From CAVRXQ01 sp963725215 (GTDB taxonomy: Bacteria > Actinomycetota > Acidimicrobiia > Acidimicrobiales > Bog-793): 64,000 bases of DNA. This document shows positions 24,988-34,611 of this stretch, piece by piece. The notes under the pieces are model-generated. The model saw nothing but the letters and a program-made list of their open reading frames with translations, was not told the origin of the DNA and did no database searches. A program made the position numbers and the translations under genes. Numbering within the stretch: the first letter of the stretch is position 1; each line of letters begins with the position of its first letter. The DNA lies in NCBI GenBank assembly GCA_963725215.1, contig CAVRXQ010000007.1, forward strand, positions 1 to 64,000. Direction: 5' to 3'.

Positions 24988-25461
24988 ATGAGTCAGCAAA
25001 GTCCGCTCGACGACATCGATAGGCGCCTTCTCGACGCGCTCTCGGAGATGCCGCGGGCAGGGCTCGTCCAAATCGCCCGACGGGCAGGAATGGCACGCAA
25101 TACCGCTCAGGCCCACCTCGATCGGATGATCGCGAATGGTGTGATCGTCGGCTTCGGTCCCGAGATCGACCTCGGCCGCGTGGGCTACGGAGTCTCGGCG
25201 ATCGTCTCGTTGGAGATCGCCCAAGGTCGGCGCGGGTCGATCGACGAGCACCTGTCGGCGATTCCCGAGATCGTCGAGGCGTGGATGACGACAGGCTCCT
25301 CCGACCTTTTGTGCCGCGTCGTCGCGCGCGACAACGACCATCTCGGACACGTCATCGCAGAGATCCTTGAGGTTCCGGACGTGACCCGGACGACGACGTC
25401 CTTGCTGTTGTCGACCCCGATCGCACCACGCAGCCTCCACCTCGTCACGCACGACGTCTGA
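24988..25461 (+). CDS. Lrp/AsnC-family regulator
   Basis: 157 aa. An N-terminal winged helix (LDDIDRRLLDALSEMPRAGL..IARRAGMARNTAQAHLDRM) is followed by a RAM/ACT-like ligand domain (AIVSLEIAQG...VEAWMTTGSSDLLCRVVARD). It is divergent from the tyrosine operon, so it likely controls hppD and responds to an aromatic amino acid or intermediate. Ligand and sign of regulation are unknown. Confidence 0.9.
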   Translation: MSQQSPLDDIDRRLLDALSEMPRAGLVQIARRAGMARNTAQAHLDRMIANGVIVGFGPEIDLGRVGYGVSAIVSLEIAQGRRGSIDEHLSAIPEIVEAWMTTGSSDLLCRVVARDNDHLGHVIAEILEVPDVTRTTTSLLLSTPIAPRSLHLVTHDV

Positions 25462-25485
25462 GAAGGCCGCGACGACGGCGCGCAT

Positions 25486-25974
25486 TTACAACGCGACGCG
25501 GTGGTCCTCGAGCAAGAGCACGGTCTCCGAAGATCTAACCGCGGCCATCGCCTGAAGGCGTTCGAGTACGACGTCTCGCAACTCTTCGACGTCGCGCGCC
25601 CGAACGACGAGGGCGAAATCGAATTCCCCGGCGGTCATGCCGAGCCACTCGACGCCGGGCAACGAGAGCAGCTCCGGCGCCACTTCCCGCCATCGGGGTT
25701 GTTCGACCCGGATCAAGACGAGTGCGGACAGTGCCTTGCCAAGCTTCACCGGATCGACACGCGCGCTGAAGCCGAGGATCACGCCTCGCGCCCGCAGGCG
25801 CGCGAGACGCTGGTACGCGGTCGCCCGGGAAACATTCACCGTCCGGGCGAGCTCGTTCACCGACTGGCGACCGTCTGCGACCAGGCTCGCGACGATCCGC
25901 TCGTCGACGGAGTCGAGCGGCTCGTCCAGCAGGGCTGGCATTTGGGGCGGCTCCTCTGGACGATCTGATGACAT
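25486..25974 (-). CDS. Lrp/AsnC-family regulator
   Basis: 162 aa. The DNA-binding part is LDSVDERIVASLVADGRQSVNELARTVNVSRATAYQRL, followed by a RAM domain (VLIRVEQPRW...VEWLGMTAGEFDFALVVRA). It is convergent with the first Lrp gene (24 bp between stops) and divergent from phhA. A role in phhA control is inferred from that position. Confidence 0.9.
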   Translation of the reverse strand: MSSDRPEEPPQMPALLDEPLDSVDERIVASLVADGRQSVNELARTVNVSRATAYQRLARLRARGVILGFSARVDPVKLGKALSALVLIRVEQPRWREVAPELLSLPGVEWLGMTAGEFDFALVVRARDVEELRDVVLERLQAMAAVRSSETVLLLEDHRVAL

Positions 25975-26029
25975 AAGTCGGATCGTAGGCTATTTCGTCT
26001 AGCAACAAGGCCATGCCATCGACGTTTCG

Positions 26030-26044
26030 CTGCCGATTAGGCAG
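26030..26044. promoter_or_regulatory. Inverted repeat upstream of phhA
   Basis: CTGCC-GATTA-GGCAG, a 5-bp dyad 25 bp before the phhA start and between two divergent genes. It is a candidate Lrp operator. It is short, so chance is possible. Confidence 0.3.
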
Positions 26045-26068
26045 AATTCCAGGCGAAAGGAGCGACTG

Positions 26069-26950
26069 ATGGGCTACTCCGCGTACTCGCCGGTCACGGT
26101 CGGAGAAGACGGCTCGACCCACGTTGAGCTCTCCGACGACCACCCAGGGGTCTCTGACCCGCTGTACCGCGAACGCCGCGACGAGCTCGCCTCGATCGCC
26201 GCGAGTTGGCACGAAGGCCAACCGATCCCGAATCCCGACTACACCGACCAGGAACACGAGGTGTGGCGCATCGTCTCCGACGCGCTCGGAGACCTGCACG
26301 AGCAATACGCCTCCGAGTCGTTCCAGCGGGGCAAGGCCGACCTCAAACTGACGACCGAGTACATCCCCGGCCTCGAGGAAGTGACCGCCGGACTCGAACC
26401 GCTCGCCAACTTCCGTTACCGACCGATCGCCGGACTCGCCCCGGTGCGCGACTTCTACGGCTCGTTCTCAGATGGCGTGTTCTGGTCGACCCAGTACCTG
26501 CGCCACCCGTCCGTGCCGCTCTACACCCCCGAGCCTGACATCATCCACGAGGTCATCGGGCACGCCAATCAGATCGCCGATCCGGTGGTCGCGCGCATCT
26601 ACCGACTCGTCGGCGACGCGGTGCAGCGCACGAAGAACGAGGACGCATTGAAGTTCTTGTCGCAGGTGTTCTGGTTCACGATGGAGTTCGGTGTCGTGAA
26701 AGAAAAAGGTGGGCTGCGCGCATACGGCGCCGGCATCTTGTCGTCCGTCGGCGAGACCGAGACTTTCCGATCGGCGACGGTTCGTCCTGTCGACCTCGTC
26801 GAGATGGGCACTGTCGACTACGACATCACCCACTATCAGCCGCTGCTGTACGGCTTCTCGTCTCCGACCGAGCTCGAAGAAGTGCTGACCGATTTCTTCT
26901 CGCGCTTCGACGACGCGTACCACGAGGAGCTGCTCGCGAAGGCGAGCTGA
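26069..26950 (+). CDS. phhA: Phenylalanine 4-hydroxylase
   Basis: 293 aa, the length of bacterial single-domain enzymes. It makes tyrosine from phenylalanine with tetrahydropterin, O2 and Fe(II). The iron site is H160 and H165 (IIHEVIGH) and E206 (WFTMEFG). Other conserved blocks are YIPGLEEVTAGLEPLANFRYRPIAG and YGAGILSSVGE. A good ribosome site (AAAGGAG) precedes the ATG. With the hppD operon it completes a route from phenylalanine to fumarate and acetoacetate. Confidence 0.96.
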   Translation: MGYSAYSPVTVGEDGSTHVELSDDHPGVSDPLYRERRDELASIAASWHEGQPIPNPDYTDQEHEVWRIVSDALGDLHEQYASESFQRGKADLKLTTEYIPGLEEVTAGLEPLANFRYRPIAGLAPVRDFYGSFSDGVFWSTQYLRHPSVPLYTPEPDIIHEVIGHANQIADPVVARIYRLVGDAVQRTKNEDALKFLSQVFWFTMEFGVVKEKGGLRAYGAGILSSVGETETFRSATVRPVDLVEMGTVDYDITHYQPLLYGFSSPTELEEVLTDFFSRFDDAYHEELLAKAS

Positions 26951-26972
26951 GCGAACCTACCGGCCTTCGGCC

Positions 26973-27260
26973 GTGGAACACCAAGAAGTGACCCGCCGCC
27001 GCGTCCGCGTCGTCATCTCGGGCAGGGTGCAGAACGTGTTCTTCCGGGCCACCCTCGCCGAGGTCGCGCGCGATCTCGGTGTCGACGGATGGGTGAAGAA
27101 CCGTCCCGACGGCTGCGTGGAGGCCGTACTCGAAGGCGAGCGGAAAAAGGTCGAAAAAGTCCTCGAGTGGGGCCGGAAAGGGCCGCCGCGCGCCCGAGTC
27201 GACGGGTTCGACGTCAGCGACGAAGAGCCATCAGGAGAAAGCGGCTTCTTCGTTCGTTAA
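26973..27260 (+). CDS. acyP: Acylphosphatase
   Basis: 95 aa, GTG start, 22 bp after phhA. Catalytic R25 in GRVQNVFFR and N43 in WVKNRPDG are present. The usual Gly of the GxVQGVxFR loop is Asn. It hydrolyses acyl phosphates. Its 3' end overlaps the convergent transporter gene by 30 bp. Confidence 0.9.
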   Translation: MEHQEVTRRRVRVVISGRVQNVFFRATLAEVARDLGVDGWVKNRPDGCVEAVLEGERKKVEKVLEWGRKGPPRARVDGFDVSDEEPSGESGFFVR

Positions 27261-28184
27261 CGACGCGCTCGGACAGACCTCGGCCGGGGCGACCGACGGG
27301 GTCTCGGCCGCAACGCGATCTGCATCGATCGCGGACGGACGTTTCACCCAAGTCGCGGCCACCGAGCCCAAGAGGATCAGCGGAAAGCCGAGCGCCAATC
27401 CGAGGCTGAACGGCTCGTTGAGGGCGAGCACTCCGAGCAGGATCGCGACGGCCGGATTGACGTACGTAACGACGACGGCGCGAGCCGGTCCGATCTCTTT
27501 GATCAGGGCGAAGAACAGCATGAACGCGATCACCGTGCAGAGGACGGCGAGGGCGACGATCGACCACGCCGTTTCTGCGTGGAGGCGCGCGGGAAGGTGG
27601 GTCACCCCGAAGGGGAGGTACGCGAGCGCGGTGAGAAGGACGGACGCCGCCACCACCTCGAACGCGGGGACATCCGCCAGTTTGCGACTGACTATCACCG
27701 GGGCCGTGGCGTAGCCGATCGCGCAGCCGAGTAGCTCGAAGATCGATACCAGGTTCGTCCCCGAGACGTCGACGCCGACCAGCACGACGACACCGACGAC
27801 GCCGACGAACAGACCTGCGATGCGTCTGCGCCCGAGCTTTTCCGTGCCGAGCGAAACCGCGATGACCGCGGCAATCAAAGGGACGATCGCGATCACGAGC
27901 CCCGTGAACGAGCTCGCCACCTTCTCCTCCGCGTTGGCGAGCAACAGCCACGGGATCGCCATTTCGCCCGCCGTGTAACCGAGCAACGGAAGCAGATGTC
28001 CCCGGAGGCTGGTCCACCTTCGCCGACGGATCGCGATCGGAACGAGGATCGCCGATGCGAGCGCGGTGCGGAGGAAGATCAGCGTCCCAGGTTCGACGTC
28101 GCGCACCACGATCCGGATGAAAAAGTACGGGAGCCCCCAGATCACCCCAACGGCGATGAACAAGATCCACGCGCGTTTCGACAT
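27231..28184 (-). CDS. EamA/DMT-family transporter
   Basis: 317 aa from ATG 28184; an upstream GTG/ATG would add 13 residues. About ten membrane helices in two repeats, each starting with the EamA pattern (AVGVIWGLPYFFIRIVV..; second half LAVLCTVIAFMLFFALIKEIGPARA, VVTYVNPAVAILLGVLALNEPF). It is a drug/metabolite exporter of unknown substrate. It overlaps acyP tail to tail. Confidence 0.88.
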   Translation of the reverse strand: MSKRAWILFIAVGVIWGLPYFFIRIVVRDVEPGTLIFLRTALASAILVPIAIRRRRWTSLRGHLLPLLGYTAGEMAIPWLLLANAEEKVASSFTGLVIAIVPLIAAVIAVSLGTEKLGRRRIAGLFVGVVGVVVLVGVDVSGTNLVSIFELLGCAIGYATAPVIVSRKLADVPAFEVVAASVLLTALAYLPFGVTHLPARLHAETAWSIVALAVLCTVIAFMLFFALIKEIGPARAVVVTYVNPAVAILLGVLALNEPFSLGLALGFPLILLGSVAATWVKRPSAIDADRVAAETPSVAPAEVCPSASLTNEEAAFS

Positions 28185-28325
28185 CTGTGAAGACCCGCCG
28201 TCTCCTGCCTCGGAAGCCCGCACGGCCTGCTCGTGATCGCCCGGGCGCTCCCCTCAACGGTACGGGGATTTCGCCAGACATCGAACCGAGCGTCTTGACC
28301 CGGTCGCCGACCACAGAATGGAGAC

Positions 28326-28982
28326 GTGTTCAGCTCACCCACGCTCACCGGTCGATATGTCGCCTTGGAGCCGCTCTCGACCGACCACATCCACGGCCTC
28401 GTCGAGGCGGCGGCGGAAGACCGCGCGAGCTTCGCCTACAGCTCGGTTCCAGAAGGAGACGCGGAGTTCGGCGAGTACGTGGAGCACAACGTCGAGCTCG
28501 CACGTAGTGGCAGGCAGATCGCCTTCGCCGTCCGACGGCTGGCGGACGGTCGGATCGTCGGCTCCACGCGCTTCATGGACCTGGAGGTCTTCGAGTGGCC
28601 GCCGCCATGGCCGCCGGGGGTGACGCACGGACCCGCGCCCTCCGACGATCGGCCGCCCACAGTCGCCGAGATCGGGGGCACTTGGTATTCGGCGGCCGCC
28701 CAGCGGACCGTCGTGAACACAGAATGCAAGCTTTTGATGCTGAGCCACGCCTTCGAAGTCTGGGGCGTTTTGAGGGTCACCTTGAAGACGGATTCGCGAA
28801 ATGAGCGCTCGCGACGGGCGATCGAACGGATCGGCGCTGTGTTCGAGGGGATTCGCCGGGTGCACGCCCCGGCGGTCGGTGGCGGAACTCGCGACACCGC
28901 CTACTACTCGATCGTCAAGGACGAATGGCCCCCGATAAAGGCTCGACTCGTCGACTGGCGAGAACAGATCGCGAGCCGCTGA
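28326..28982 (+). CDS. GNAT-family acetyltransferase (RimJ-like)
   Basis: 218 aa, GTG start. The RimJ/RimL-type layout is visible: LTGRYVALEPLSTDHI at the N-terminus, then GGTWYSAAAQRTVVNTECKLLMLSHAFE, VLRVTLKTDSRNERSRRAIERIGAVFEG, and DTAYYSIVKDEW. Such enzymes acetylate protein N-termini or amines; the target is unknown. Confidence 0.88.
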   Translation: MFSSPTLTGRYVALEPLSTDHIHGLVEAAAEDRASFAYSSVPEGDAEFGEYVEHNVELARSGRQIAFAVRRLADGRIVGSTRFMDLEVFEWPPPWPPGVTHGPAPSDDRPPTVAEIGGTWYSAAAQRTVVNTECKLLMLSHAFEVWGVLRVTLKTDSRNERSRRAIERIGAVFEGIRRVHAPAVGGGTRDTAYYSIVKDEWPPIKARLVDWREQIASR

Positions 28983-28995
28983 GCGGGCGCGACGA

Positions 28996-30087
28996 TCAGG
29001 CTGCCCGCTCGATTTTCAACAACAGCGACTCCAAGAGCAGCCGCTCATTCACGTTGCGCCGCAGGCGGGAAGATGCCGCCTCGATCTCGCGATTGATTTC
29101 GACGAGCGAAGCGATGCGCGACGGGGCGGCTCGCTCTGAACCGAGACGGGCGCGAAACGTTGCCAGCAAGAGCGCGAGACCGGCGCGCAACTCATCGGTG
29201 CGCACCCGTCGCAGCTCACGGCGGTGACGATCTTCTATCGCCTTGCGGTTCGGCGTCCTTTTCAGGCCAGCGTCCTTCGCGCGCTTGTCCGCCTCCTCGA
29301 CCTCGACCTCCTGCTGGGCGCGCAGCACCTCCACCAGTCCTTCCCCGGCCTCGACGAGTTCGTCGGCGAGGCAAGCGATCGAAGCGCCCGTCCCGTCGAG
29401 CCGGTCGGGGATCGATCGCCATCTCGCCTCGCGCTCAACAAAACCAGGGTCCGCAGCGAGCAGCCGCGCCCGGTCGAGGCTCCCCCTCGCGCCGGTCGCC
29501 GCCGCCAGCGCGACCTCGTGCCCGACTCCTTGCGACATGAGCGCCTGCGCGATCGCGTCGATGTCAATGGGGATGAACTCGACCTCGACGCAGCGGCTGG
29601 CGATCGTCTCGAGGGGACGAGTACGAAGGTCGGCCAATACGACGATCACCGTCGTCTCGGGGGGCTCTTCGATCGTCTTCAAAAGGGCGGTTCCCGCCTC
29701 GTCGACGAGATGGAATTCCGTGAGGACGAGCACCTGACGATCGGCGACCTTCGGCGTCAACTGGGCGAGCTGAACGATCTCGCGCGCCTCTTCAACCGAG
29801 ATCGACGCGCCTTGTCTCTCGACGACGACGAAGTCGGGATGGGATTCCTCGAGCACGGACGCGCATACCTCGCACTCGCCGCACCCTCCATTCGGACAGA
29901 TGAGCGCGGCCGCAAAGGCTCGGGCCGCTTCGCGCTTTCCGGACCCGGACGGACCGAGGAACAAAAAGGCGTGAACTGGTGAGTCGACGAAACTCGCCAG
30001 CGAGACTTGCGCCCGCGGTTGTCCGACGATGCGGCGAAGTACGGGGTGGGCGGCACGGGCGTCGGTGGTTGACGTGGCCGCACTCAC
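28996..30087 (-). CDS. holB: DNA polymerase III delta' subunit
   Basis: 363 aa. AAA+ clamp-loader subunit. A P-loop-like GPSGSGKREAARAFA, a four-Cys zinc module (CPNGGCGECEVC), LLKTIEEPPETT (DEAG/sensor region) and SRC are visible. The ATG overlaps the tmk stop (ATGA). It is the third gene of topA-tmk-holB. Confidence 0.92.
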   Translation of the reverse strand: MSAATSTTDARAAHPVLRRIVGQPRAQVSLASFVDSPVHAFLFLGPSGSGKREAARAFAAALICPNGGCGECEVCASVLEESHPDFVVVERQGASISVEEAREIVQLAQLTPKVADRQVLVLTEFHLVDEAGTALLKTIEEPPETTVIVVLADLRTRPLETIASRCVEVEFIPIDIDAIAQALMSQGVGHEVALAAATGARGSLDRARLLAADPGFVEREARWRSIPDRLDGTGASIACLADELVEAGEGLVEVLRAQQEVEVEEADKRAKDAGLKRTPNRKAIEDRHRRELRRVRTDELRAGLALLLATFRARLGSERAAPSRIASLVEINREIEAASSRLRRNVNERLLLESLLLKIERAA

Positions 30088-30716
30088 GACTCTACGGCCC
30101 AGCGGGTTTCAAAAAGGCGTTCTTCGAGCGCCGCGCGAACGAGGTCGCGGACCTCGTCAACGGACGCCCGCGCGTCGACGACGACCCACCTGTCCGGGTC
30201 CGCACGAGCAAGCTCGAGATAGCCGTCACGGACGCGGGCGAAGAACTCGACGTCTTCGCCTTCGATGCGGTCTCGCTCACGAGACAGACGTCCTACCCCG
30301 ATCCGAGGATCGAGGTCGAGGAGCACGACGACGTCGGGTTCGAGTCCGGATCGGGCGAGTTCGTCGGCCGAACGGATCGCCCGGAGATCGAGACCTCGCC
30401 CATATCCCTGATAAGCGAGCGTGGATGCCGAGAAGCGATCGCAGACGACGTCGCGACCGCCTTCGAGCGCCGGACGGATCAGCCCTGTCACGTGCTCGGC
30501 CCGAGCGGCGAGCATCAGCATCAGCTCGGCGCGCGCGTCGACGTGTGCGACGCTTCGATCGAGCAGTATCTCGCGCACCCGCTCGCCGATCGCCGTTCCG
30601 CCGGGCTCTCTGGTCAGCAATGCCCCGATCTCATTGGCGAGCAACTTCGCCTGCGTCGTCTTACCGCTTCCCTCTCCGCCCTCAAAGACGATGAACCGTC
30701 CGGCACGGACCATCAC
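30084..30716 (-). CDS. tmk: Thymidylate kinase
   Basis: 210 aa. It phosphorylates dTMP to dTDP. P-loop FEGGEGSGKTTQ (11-22), LTREPGGTAIGERVREILLD, and DRFSASTLAYQGYGRGLD are diagnostic. It lies four bases after the topA stop and overlaps holB. Confidence 0.95.
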   Translation of the reverse strand: MMVRAGRFIVFEGGEGSGKTTQAKLLANEIGALLTREPGGTAIGERVREILLDRSVAHVDARAELMLMLAARAEHVTGLIRPALEGGRDVVCDRFSASTLAYQGYGRGLDLRAIRSADELARSGLEPDVVVLLDLDPRIGVGRLSRERDRIEGEDVEFFARVRDGYLELARADPDRWVVVDARASVDEVRDLVRAALEERLFETRWAVES

Positions 30717-30720
30717 CGAA

Positions 30721-33525
30721 TCAATTCATCTCGTGGGATCGACCGAGGGTCACGACGAGGGATCGAGGTCGTCGGCGTCCTCCGCTGTTCGCGGACGAGT
30801 CGGCGGCTTCTTCTTCGCCGCAGCTCGCTTCTTCGTCGCCTTCTTCTTCGCCGCAGCTCGCTTTTTCGTCGCCTTCTTCGCTGCGCGCGGGTCGGCGCTT
30901 CGCAGGCCCTTTTGCCCGGCGCTCGGCGAGCAGCTCGGCGGCGCGCTCGAGCGTGATCGAGTCCATGTCGTCGCCGCGTCCCAACGAGGCGTTCACGCTG
31001 CCGTCGGTGACGTAGGGCCCGAACCGTCCTTCGCGAAGCACGATCTTCGCGTTCGTCTCGGGATCGACGCCGATCTCGCGCGCGGGGGTCGCCGCCTGGC
31101 GTCCGAAGCGCCGCTGCTTCGGCTGTGCGAAGAGCGCCACCGCCTCGTCGAGGTCGACCTCCAGGATCTGTTCTTCGCGCTCGAGACTTCGTGTGTCCGA
31201 GCCCCGCTGCAGATACGGGCCGTAACGGCCGTTGCGCGCAACGATCTCCTCGCCGGTGCTCGGATCGACGCCCACCGTCCTCGGCAGACGAAGGAGCTCG
31301 AGGGCTCGGTCCAGCGTGATCGTCTCCGGAGTCATCGACTTGAACAGGGACGCTCGAGGCGGCTTTGTCTTCGGGTTATCTTGCTCTCCGAGTTGCACAT
31401 ACGGGCCGAACCTTCCGGTGCGCACCGAGACGACGAGGCCGGATTCGGGGTCGGTGCCGAGCTCTCGGTCAGACGACGGCGCGGCGAGCAGTTCGAGGGC
31501 CCGACCGATCGTTAGTTCGTCGGGGGCGATGTCATTCGGAATCGACGCACGCTCTTCGCCGCGCTGCAAATACGGGCCGTAACGCCCGACGCGCACGACG
31601 ACGATCTCACCGTTCTCGTCGGCGCCGATCGGGATCGAATTCACCTCGCGCGCGTCGATTTCGCCGAGGTGGTCGAGCACCGCGGCTTTCAGCCCGCCCC
31701 CTTCCTCCACCGTCGCGACGACGTCGCCTGCTCCGTTTCCACCACTCCCGTTCGTGCCGAAGTAGAAGCGCTCGAGCCAGGGAAGCGCCTCTTCGTCGCC
31801 TCGCGCGATCTCGTCGAGATCGTCTTCCATCGAGGCGGTGAAGTTGTAGTCGACAAGAGAAGGGAAGTAGCGCTCCAAAAGACCGACGACGGCGAACGCG
31901 AGGAACGACGGGACGAGCGCGCTCCCTTTCTTCCACACGTATCCGCGATCGACGACCGTTTGCAAGATGTTTGCGTAGGTCGAGGGACGGCCCACGCCGA
32001 GCTCTTCGAGCCGCTTCACCAACGACGCCTCGGTGAAGCGCGCGGGAGGCCGCGTCGAATGCTCCTCGGGGTCGAATCCCTCGATCGCGAGCGCATCGCC
32101 CTCGCTGACTTGTGGGAGGCGCCCCTCTTCGGCGCGCTCGTCCTCCTCGTCGTCGCCTTCGCGATAGACGACCAAGAACCCCGGCGTCGTGATCACCGTG
32201 CCCGCCGCCCCGAACTCGGTTTCCGTGCCGACTGGGGCGACGGGCGTGTCCTTCGTGAGGGCGCCGGATATGCGGAGGCGCGCCGTCACCCCGGTGGCGT
32301 CGATCATCTGTGAGGCGACCGTGCGCTGCCAGATCAGCTCGTAGAGGCGCTGACCGTCGCCGCTGAGCGCCGCCACTTCAGACGGCGTGCGGAAGGTGTC
32401 ACCCGCCGGACGGATCGCCTCGTGCGCCTCCTGAGCGTTTTTTACCCGGCGGTCGTAGGTGCGGGGGCGATCGGGGATCGAGTGCGTGCCGTAGAGCCGA
32501 CGGGCTTGCGCGCGCGCCGCGGCGAGGGCGGTGTCCGACAGCGTCGTCGAGTCGGTACGCATGTAGGTGATGTAGCCCTGCTCGTACAAGCGCTGCGCGA
32601 CCTGCATCGTGCGCGAGGCGGAGAACCGGAGCTTTCGCGCCGCTTCCTGCTGGAGCGTCGACGTGATGAAAGGTGCAGCGGGCGAACGACGGTACGGCTT
32701 GGTCTCGACCGACGTGACGCGAAAGCTTGATCCATCGAGCGCAGACGCCAACGCGTGCGCACCCCCAGAGTCCAACAGCACCGGGCCGGACTCCGAGGCG
32801 AGCTCTCCGAGGGAGGTGAAGTCCGAGCCGGTCGCGACCGACCGACGTCCGATCGTGTCGAGTTCGGCCACGAACGACTCGCTTGCGTCGGTGCGGAAAT
32901 GCCCCGTCAGGCTCCACCACGTCGCGGAGCGGAAACGCATGCGCTCGCGCTCGCGCTCGACGACGATGCGCGTCGCCACACTTTGGACGCGCCCCGCGGA
33001 GAGCCCTTGCATCACCTTTTTCCACAACACGGGCGAAAGCTCGTAGCCGTAGAGGCGGTCGAGGATCCGTCGGGCCTCCTGCGCGTCGACGAGGCGCCGG
33101 TCGAGATCCCGGGGGTGCGCGATCGCCTCGTCGATCGCCGGCTTCGTGATCTCGTGGAAGACCATCCGCTTCACCGGGATCTGCGGCGACAACACCTCGA
33201 GTAGGTGCCAGGCGATCGATTCACCCTCGCGGTCCTCGTCGGTCGCGAGATACAACTCGCTCGCGTTCTTCAAAAGAGAGCGCAGCTTCGAGACCTGGGT
33301 CTGCTTTTCCGGGGCGACCACGTAGAGCGGCTTGAAGCCGTTATCGACGTCGACACCGAGGCGTGACCACCGCTCGGCCTTGTACGCCGCGGGAACCTCC
33401 GCGGCTGAGCGGGGGAGATCGCGGATGTGTCCGATCGACGATTCGACGACGTAGTCGTCACCCAAAAAACGCGCGATCGTCTTCGCCTTGGCGGGCGACT
33501 CCACGATGACTAGGGGTTTTGGCAT
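30721..33525 (-). CDS. topA: DNA topoisomerase I
   Basis: 934 aa. A Toprim domain (LVIVESPAKAKTIARFLG; ATDEDREGESIAWHL) precedes a type IA core with catalytic Tyr in GYITYMRTDS. Several C-terminal repeats (FGPYVQLG, YGPYLQRG, FGPYVTDG patterns) follow, with no zinc fingers. The last ~50 residues are acidic and Cys-containing (EEGDEKASCG repeated). In the neighbouring frame the same DNA encodes the Lys/Ala-rich tail normal for actinobacterial TopA (AAKKATKKRAAAKKK), ending with a stop at 30750-30752. A one-base insertion near 30883-30893 would explain this. The tail of the given frame may therefore be artefactual or recently shifted. Confidence 0.95.
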   Translation of the reverse strand: MPKPLVIVESPAKAKTIARFLGDDYVVESSIGHIRDLPRSAAEVPAAYKAERWSRLGVDVDNGFKPLYVVAPEKQTQVSKLRSLLKNASELYLATDEDREGESIAWHLLEVLSPQIPVKRMVFHEITKPAIDEAIAHPRDLDRRLVDAQEARRILDRLYGYELSPVLWKKVMQGLSAGRVQSVATRIVVERERERMRFRSATWWSLTGHFRTDASESFVAELDTIGRRSVATGSDFTSLGELASESGPVLLDSGGAHALASALDGSSFRVTSVETKPYRRSPAAPFITSTLQQEAARKLRFSASRTMQVAQRLYEQGYITYMRTDSTTLSDTALAAARAQARRLYGTHSIPDRPRTYDRRVKNAQEAHEAIRPAGDTFRTPSEVAALSGDGQRLYELIWQRTVASQMIDATGVTARLRISGALTKDTPVAPVGTETEFGAAGTVITTPGFLVVYREGDDEEDERAEEGRLPQVSEGDALAIEGFDPEEHSTRPPARFTEASLVKRLEELGVGRPSTYANILQTVVDRGYVWKKGSALVPSFLAFAVVGLLERYFPSLVDYNFTASMEDDLDEIARGDEEALPWLERFYFGTNGSGGNGAGDVVATVEEGGGLKAAVLDHLGEIDAREVNSIPIGADENGEIVVVRVGRYGPYLQRGEERASIPNDIAPDELTIGRALELLAAPSSDRELGTDPESGLVVSVRTGRFGPYVQLGEQDNPKTKPPRASLFKSMTPETITLDRALELLRLPRTVGVDPSTGEEIVARNGRYGPYLQRGSDTRSLEREEQILEVDLDEAVALFAQPKQRRFGRQAATPAREIGVDPETNAKIVLREGRFGPYVTDGSVNASLGRGDDMDSITLERAAELLAERRAKGPAKRRPARSEEGDEKASCGEEEGDEEASCGEEEAADSSANSGGRRRPRSLVVTLGRSHEMN

Positions 33526-33722
33526 TCAGGCGTCCTCGGCGATCGGTGGGGGAGGTTAACGGCGACCTCGCTTGACCACCAACCATTCCGAGCAAAGAGC
33601 CTGGTGGGACGGCGAGGTGCCGTTGTCGACGGCCCCGCTGGCGTGTTCGATACAACGGTGCGCGAAGACATCTCGTCGGCATCGTCCGCGCCCAACTTGA
33701 ACTGAGATGATCTAAAGAGGCG

Positions 33723-34607
33723 ATGAGTACAGCGCTCGCAGAAGACACCGAAGACCTGGCGCTCGACGCGCTCGGCGAGGCGGCGTTTTTCGATCTCGAC
33801 CGGACGGTGATCGCGAAGGACACGATGGCGGCCTTCGGCGGTCCGTTGCGGCGCGGCGGGCTCTTGCGACGGCGTTCGCTGATCGAGCTCGGTTTCGCTC
33901 AGGTCATCTACTTGATCCTCGGCTCTACCGAACAGCGACTGGAGCGGATCCGTCAGGTCGTCTTGAAGGTCACGCGGGGATGGGCGCGTGCCGACGTGGA
34001 CGCGATCGTCGCCGACGCGCTCGAAACCGTCGTCGACCCGATCATCTACGACGAAGCGATGGACCTCATCGACGAGCACAGGCAGGCGGGACGTCGCGTC
34101 GTCATCGTCTCCGCGTCCCCCTCGGAGCTCGTCCGTCCGCTCGGACGCCACCTCGGCGTGGAGGACGTGATCGCGAGCGAAGCCGCGATCGACGAAAACG
34201 GCCGCTACACCGGCGAGCTCGCCTTTTTCTGCACCGGTCGGGAGAAGGCCGACGCGGTGCGGCTGTTCGCGACAAGAGACCAGATCGACCTCGAACGCTC
34301 CTATGCCTACAGCGACGCCTTCACCGACGTGCCGATGCTCGAACTGGTCGGACACCCAGTCGCGGTGAATCCCGATCGTGCGCTCGCCCGAGTGGCGACA
34401 GAACGCGGCTGGGAGACGCGGACCTTCATGCGTCCGGTGCGTCTGCGCGACCGGGTACGCGACCGGGTTCGTGCGGTGCCACCGAAACCGGCGATCGCGC
34501 TCGGGTCAGGAACGATCCTCGTCGGTCTGGCGGCCGGCGCGATCGGATGGTGGATGCGCTCGAGGCGCGAGGGCGGTCCGGACGAACCGGTTCAGCGCTC
34601 GGAGTGA
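33723..34607 (+). CDS. HAD-IB family phosphatase with C-terminal membrane helix
   Basis: 294 aa. HAD motif I is FFDLDRTVI, motif II VVIVSASPSEL, and motifs III/IV lie in GREKADAV...YAYSDAFTDVPMLELVG. The fold is SerB-like, as in the actinobacterial HAD-IB family. A single hydrophobic helix near residues 260-277 precedes a charged tail. The substrate is unknown. It is divergent from topA. Confidence 0.9.
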   Translation: MSTALAEDTEDLALDALGEAAFFDLDRTVIAKDTMAAFGGPLRRGGLLRRRSLIELGFAQVIYLILGSTEQRLERIRQVVLKVTRGWARADVDAIVADALETVVDPIIYDEAMDLIDEHRQAGRRVVIVSASPSELVRPLGRHLGVEDVIASEAAIDENGRYTGELAFFCTGREKADAVRLFATRDQIDLERSYAYSDAFTDVPMLELVGHPVAVNPDRALARVATERGWETRTFMRPVRLRDRVRDRVRAVPPKPAIALGSGTILVGLAAGAIGWWMRSRREGGPDEPVQRSE

Positions 34608-34611
34608 GGAG

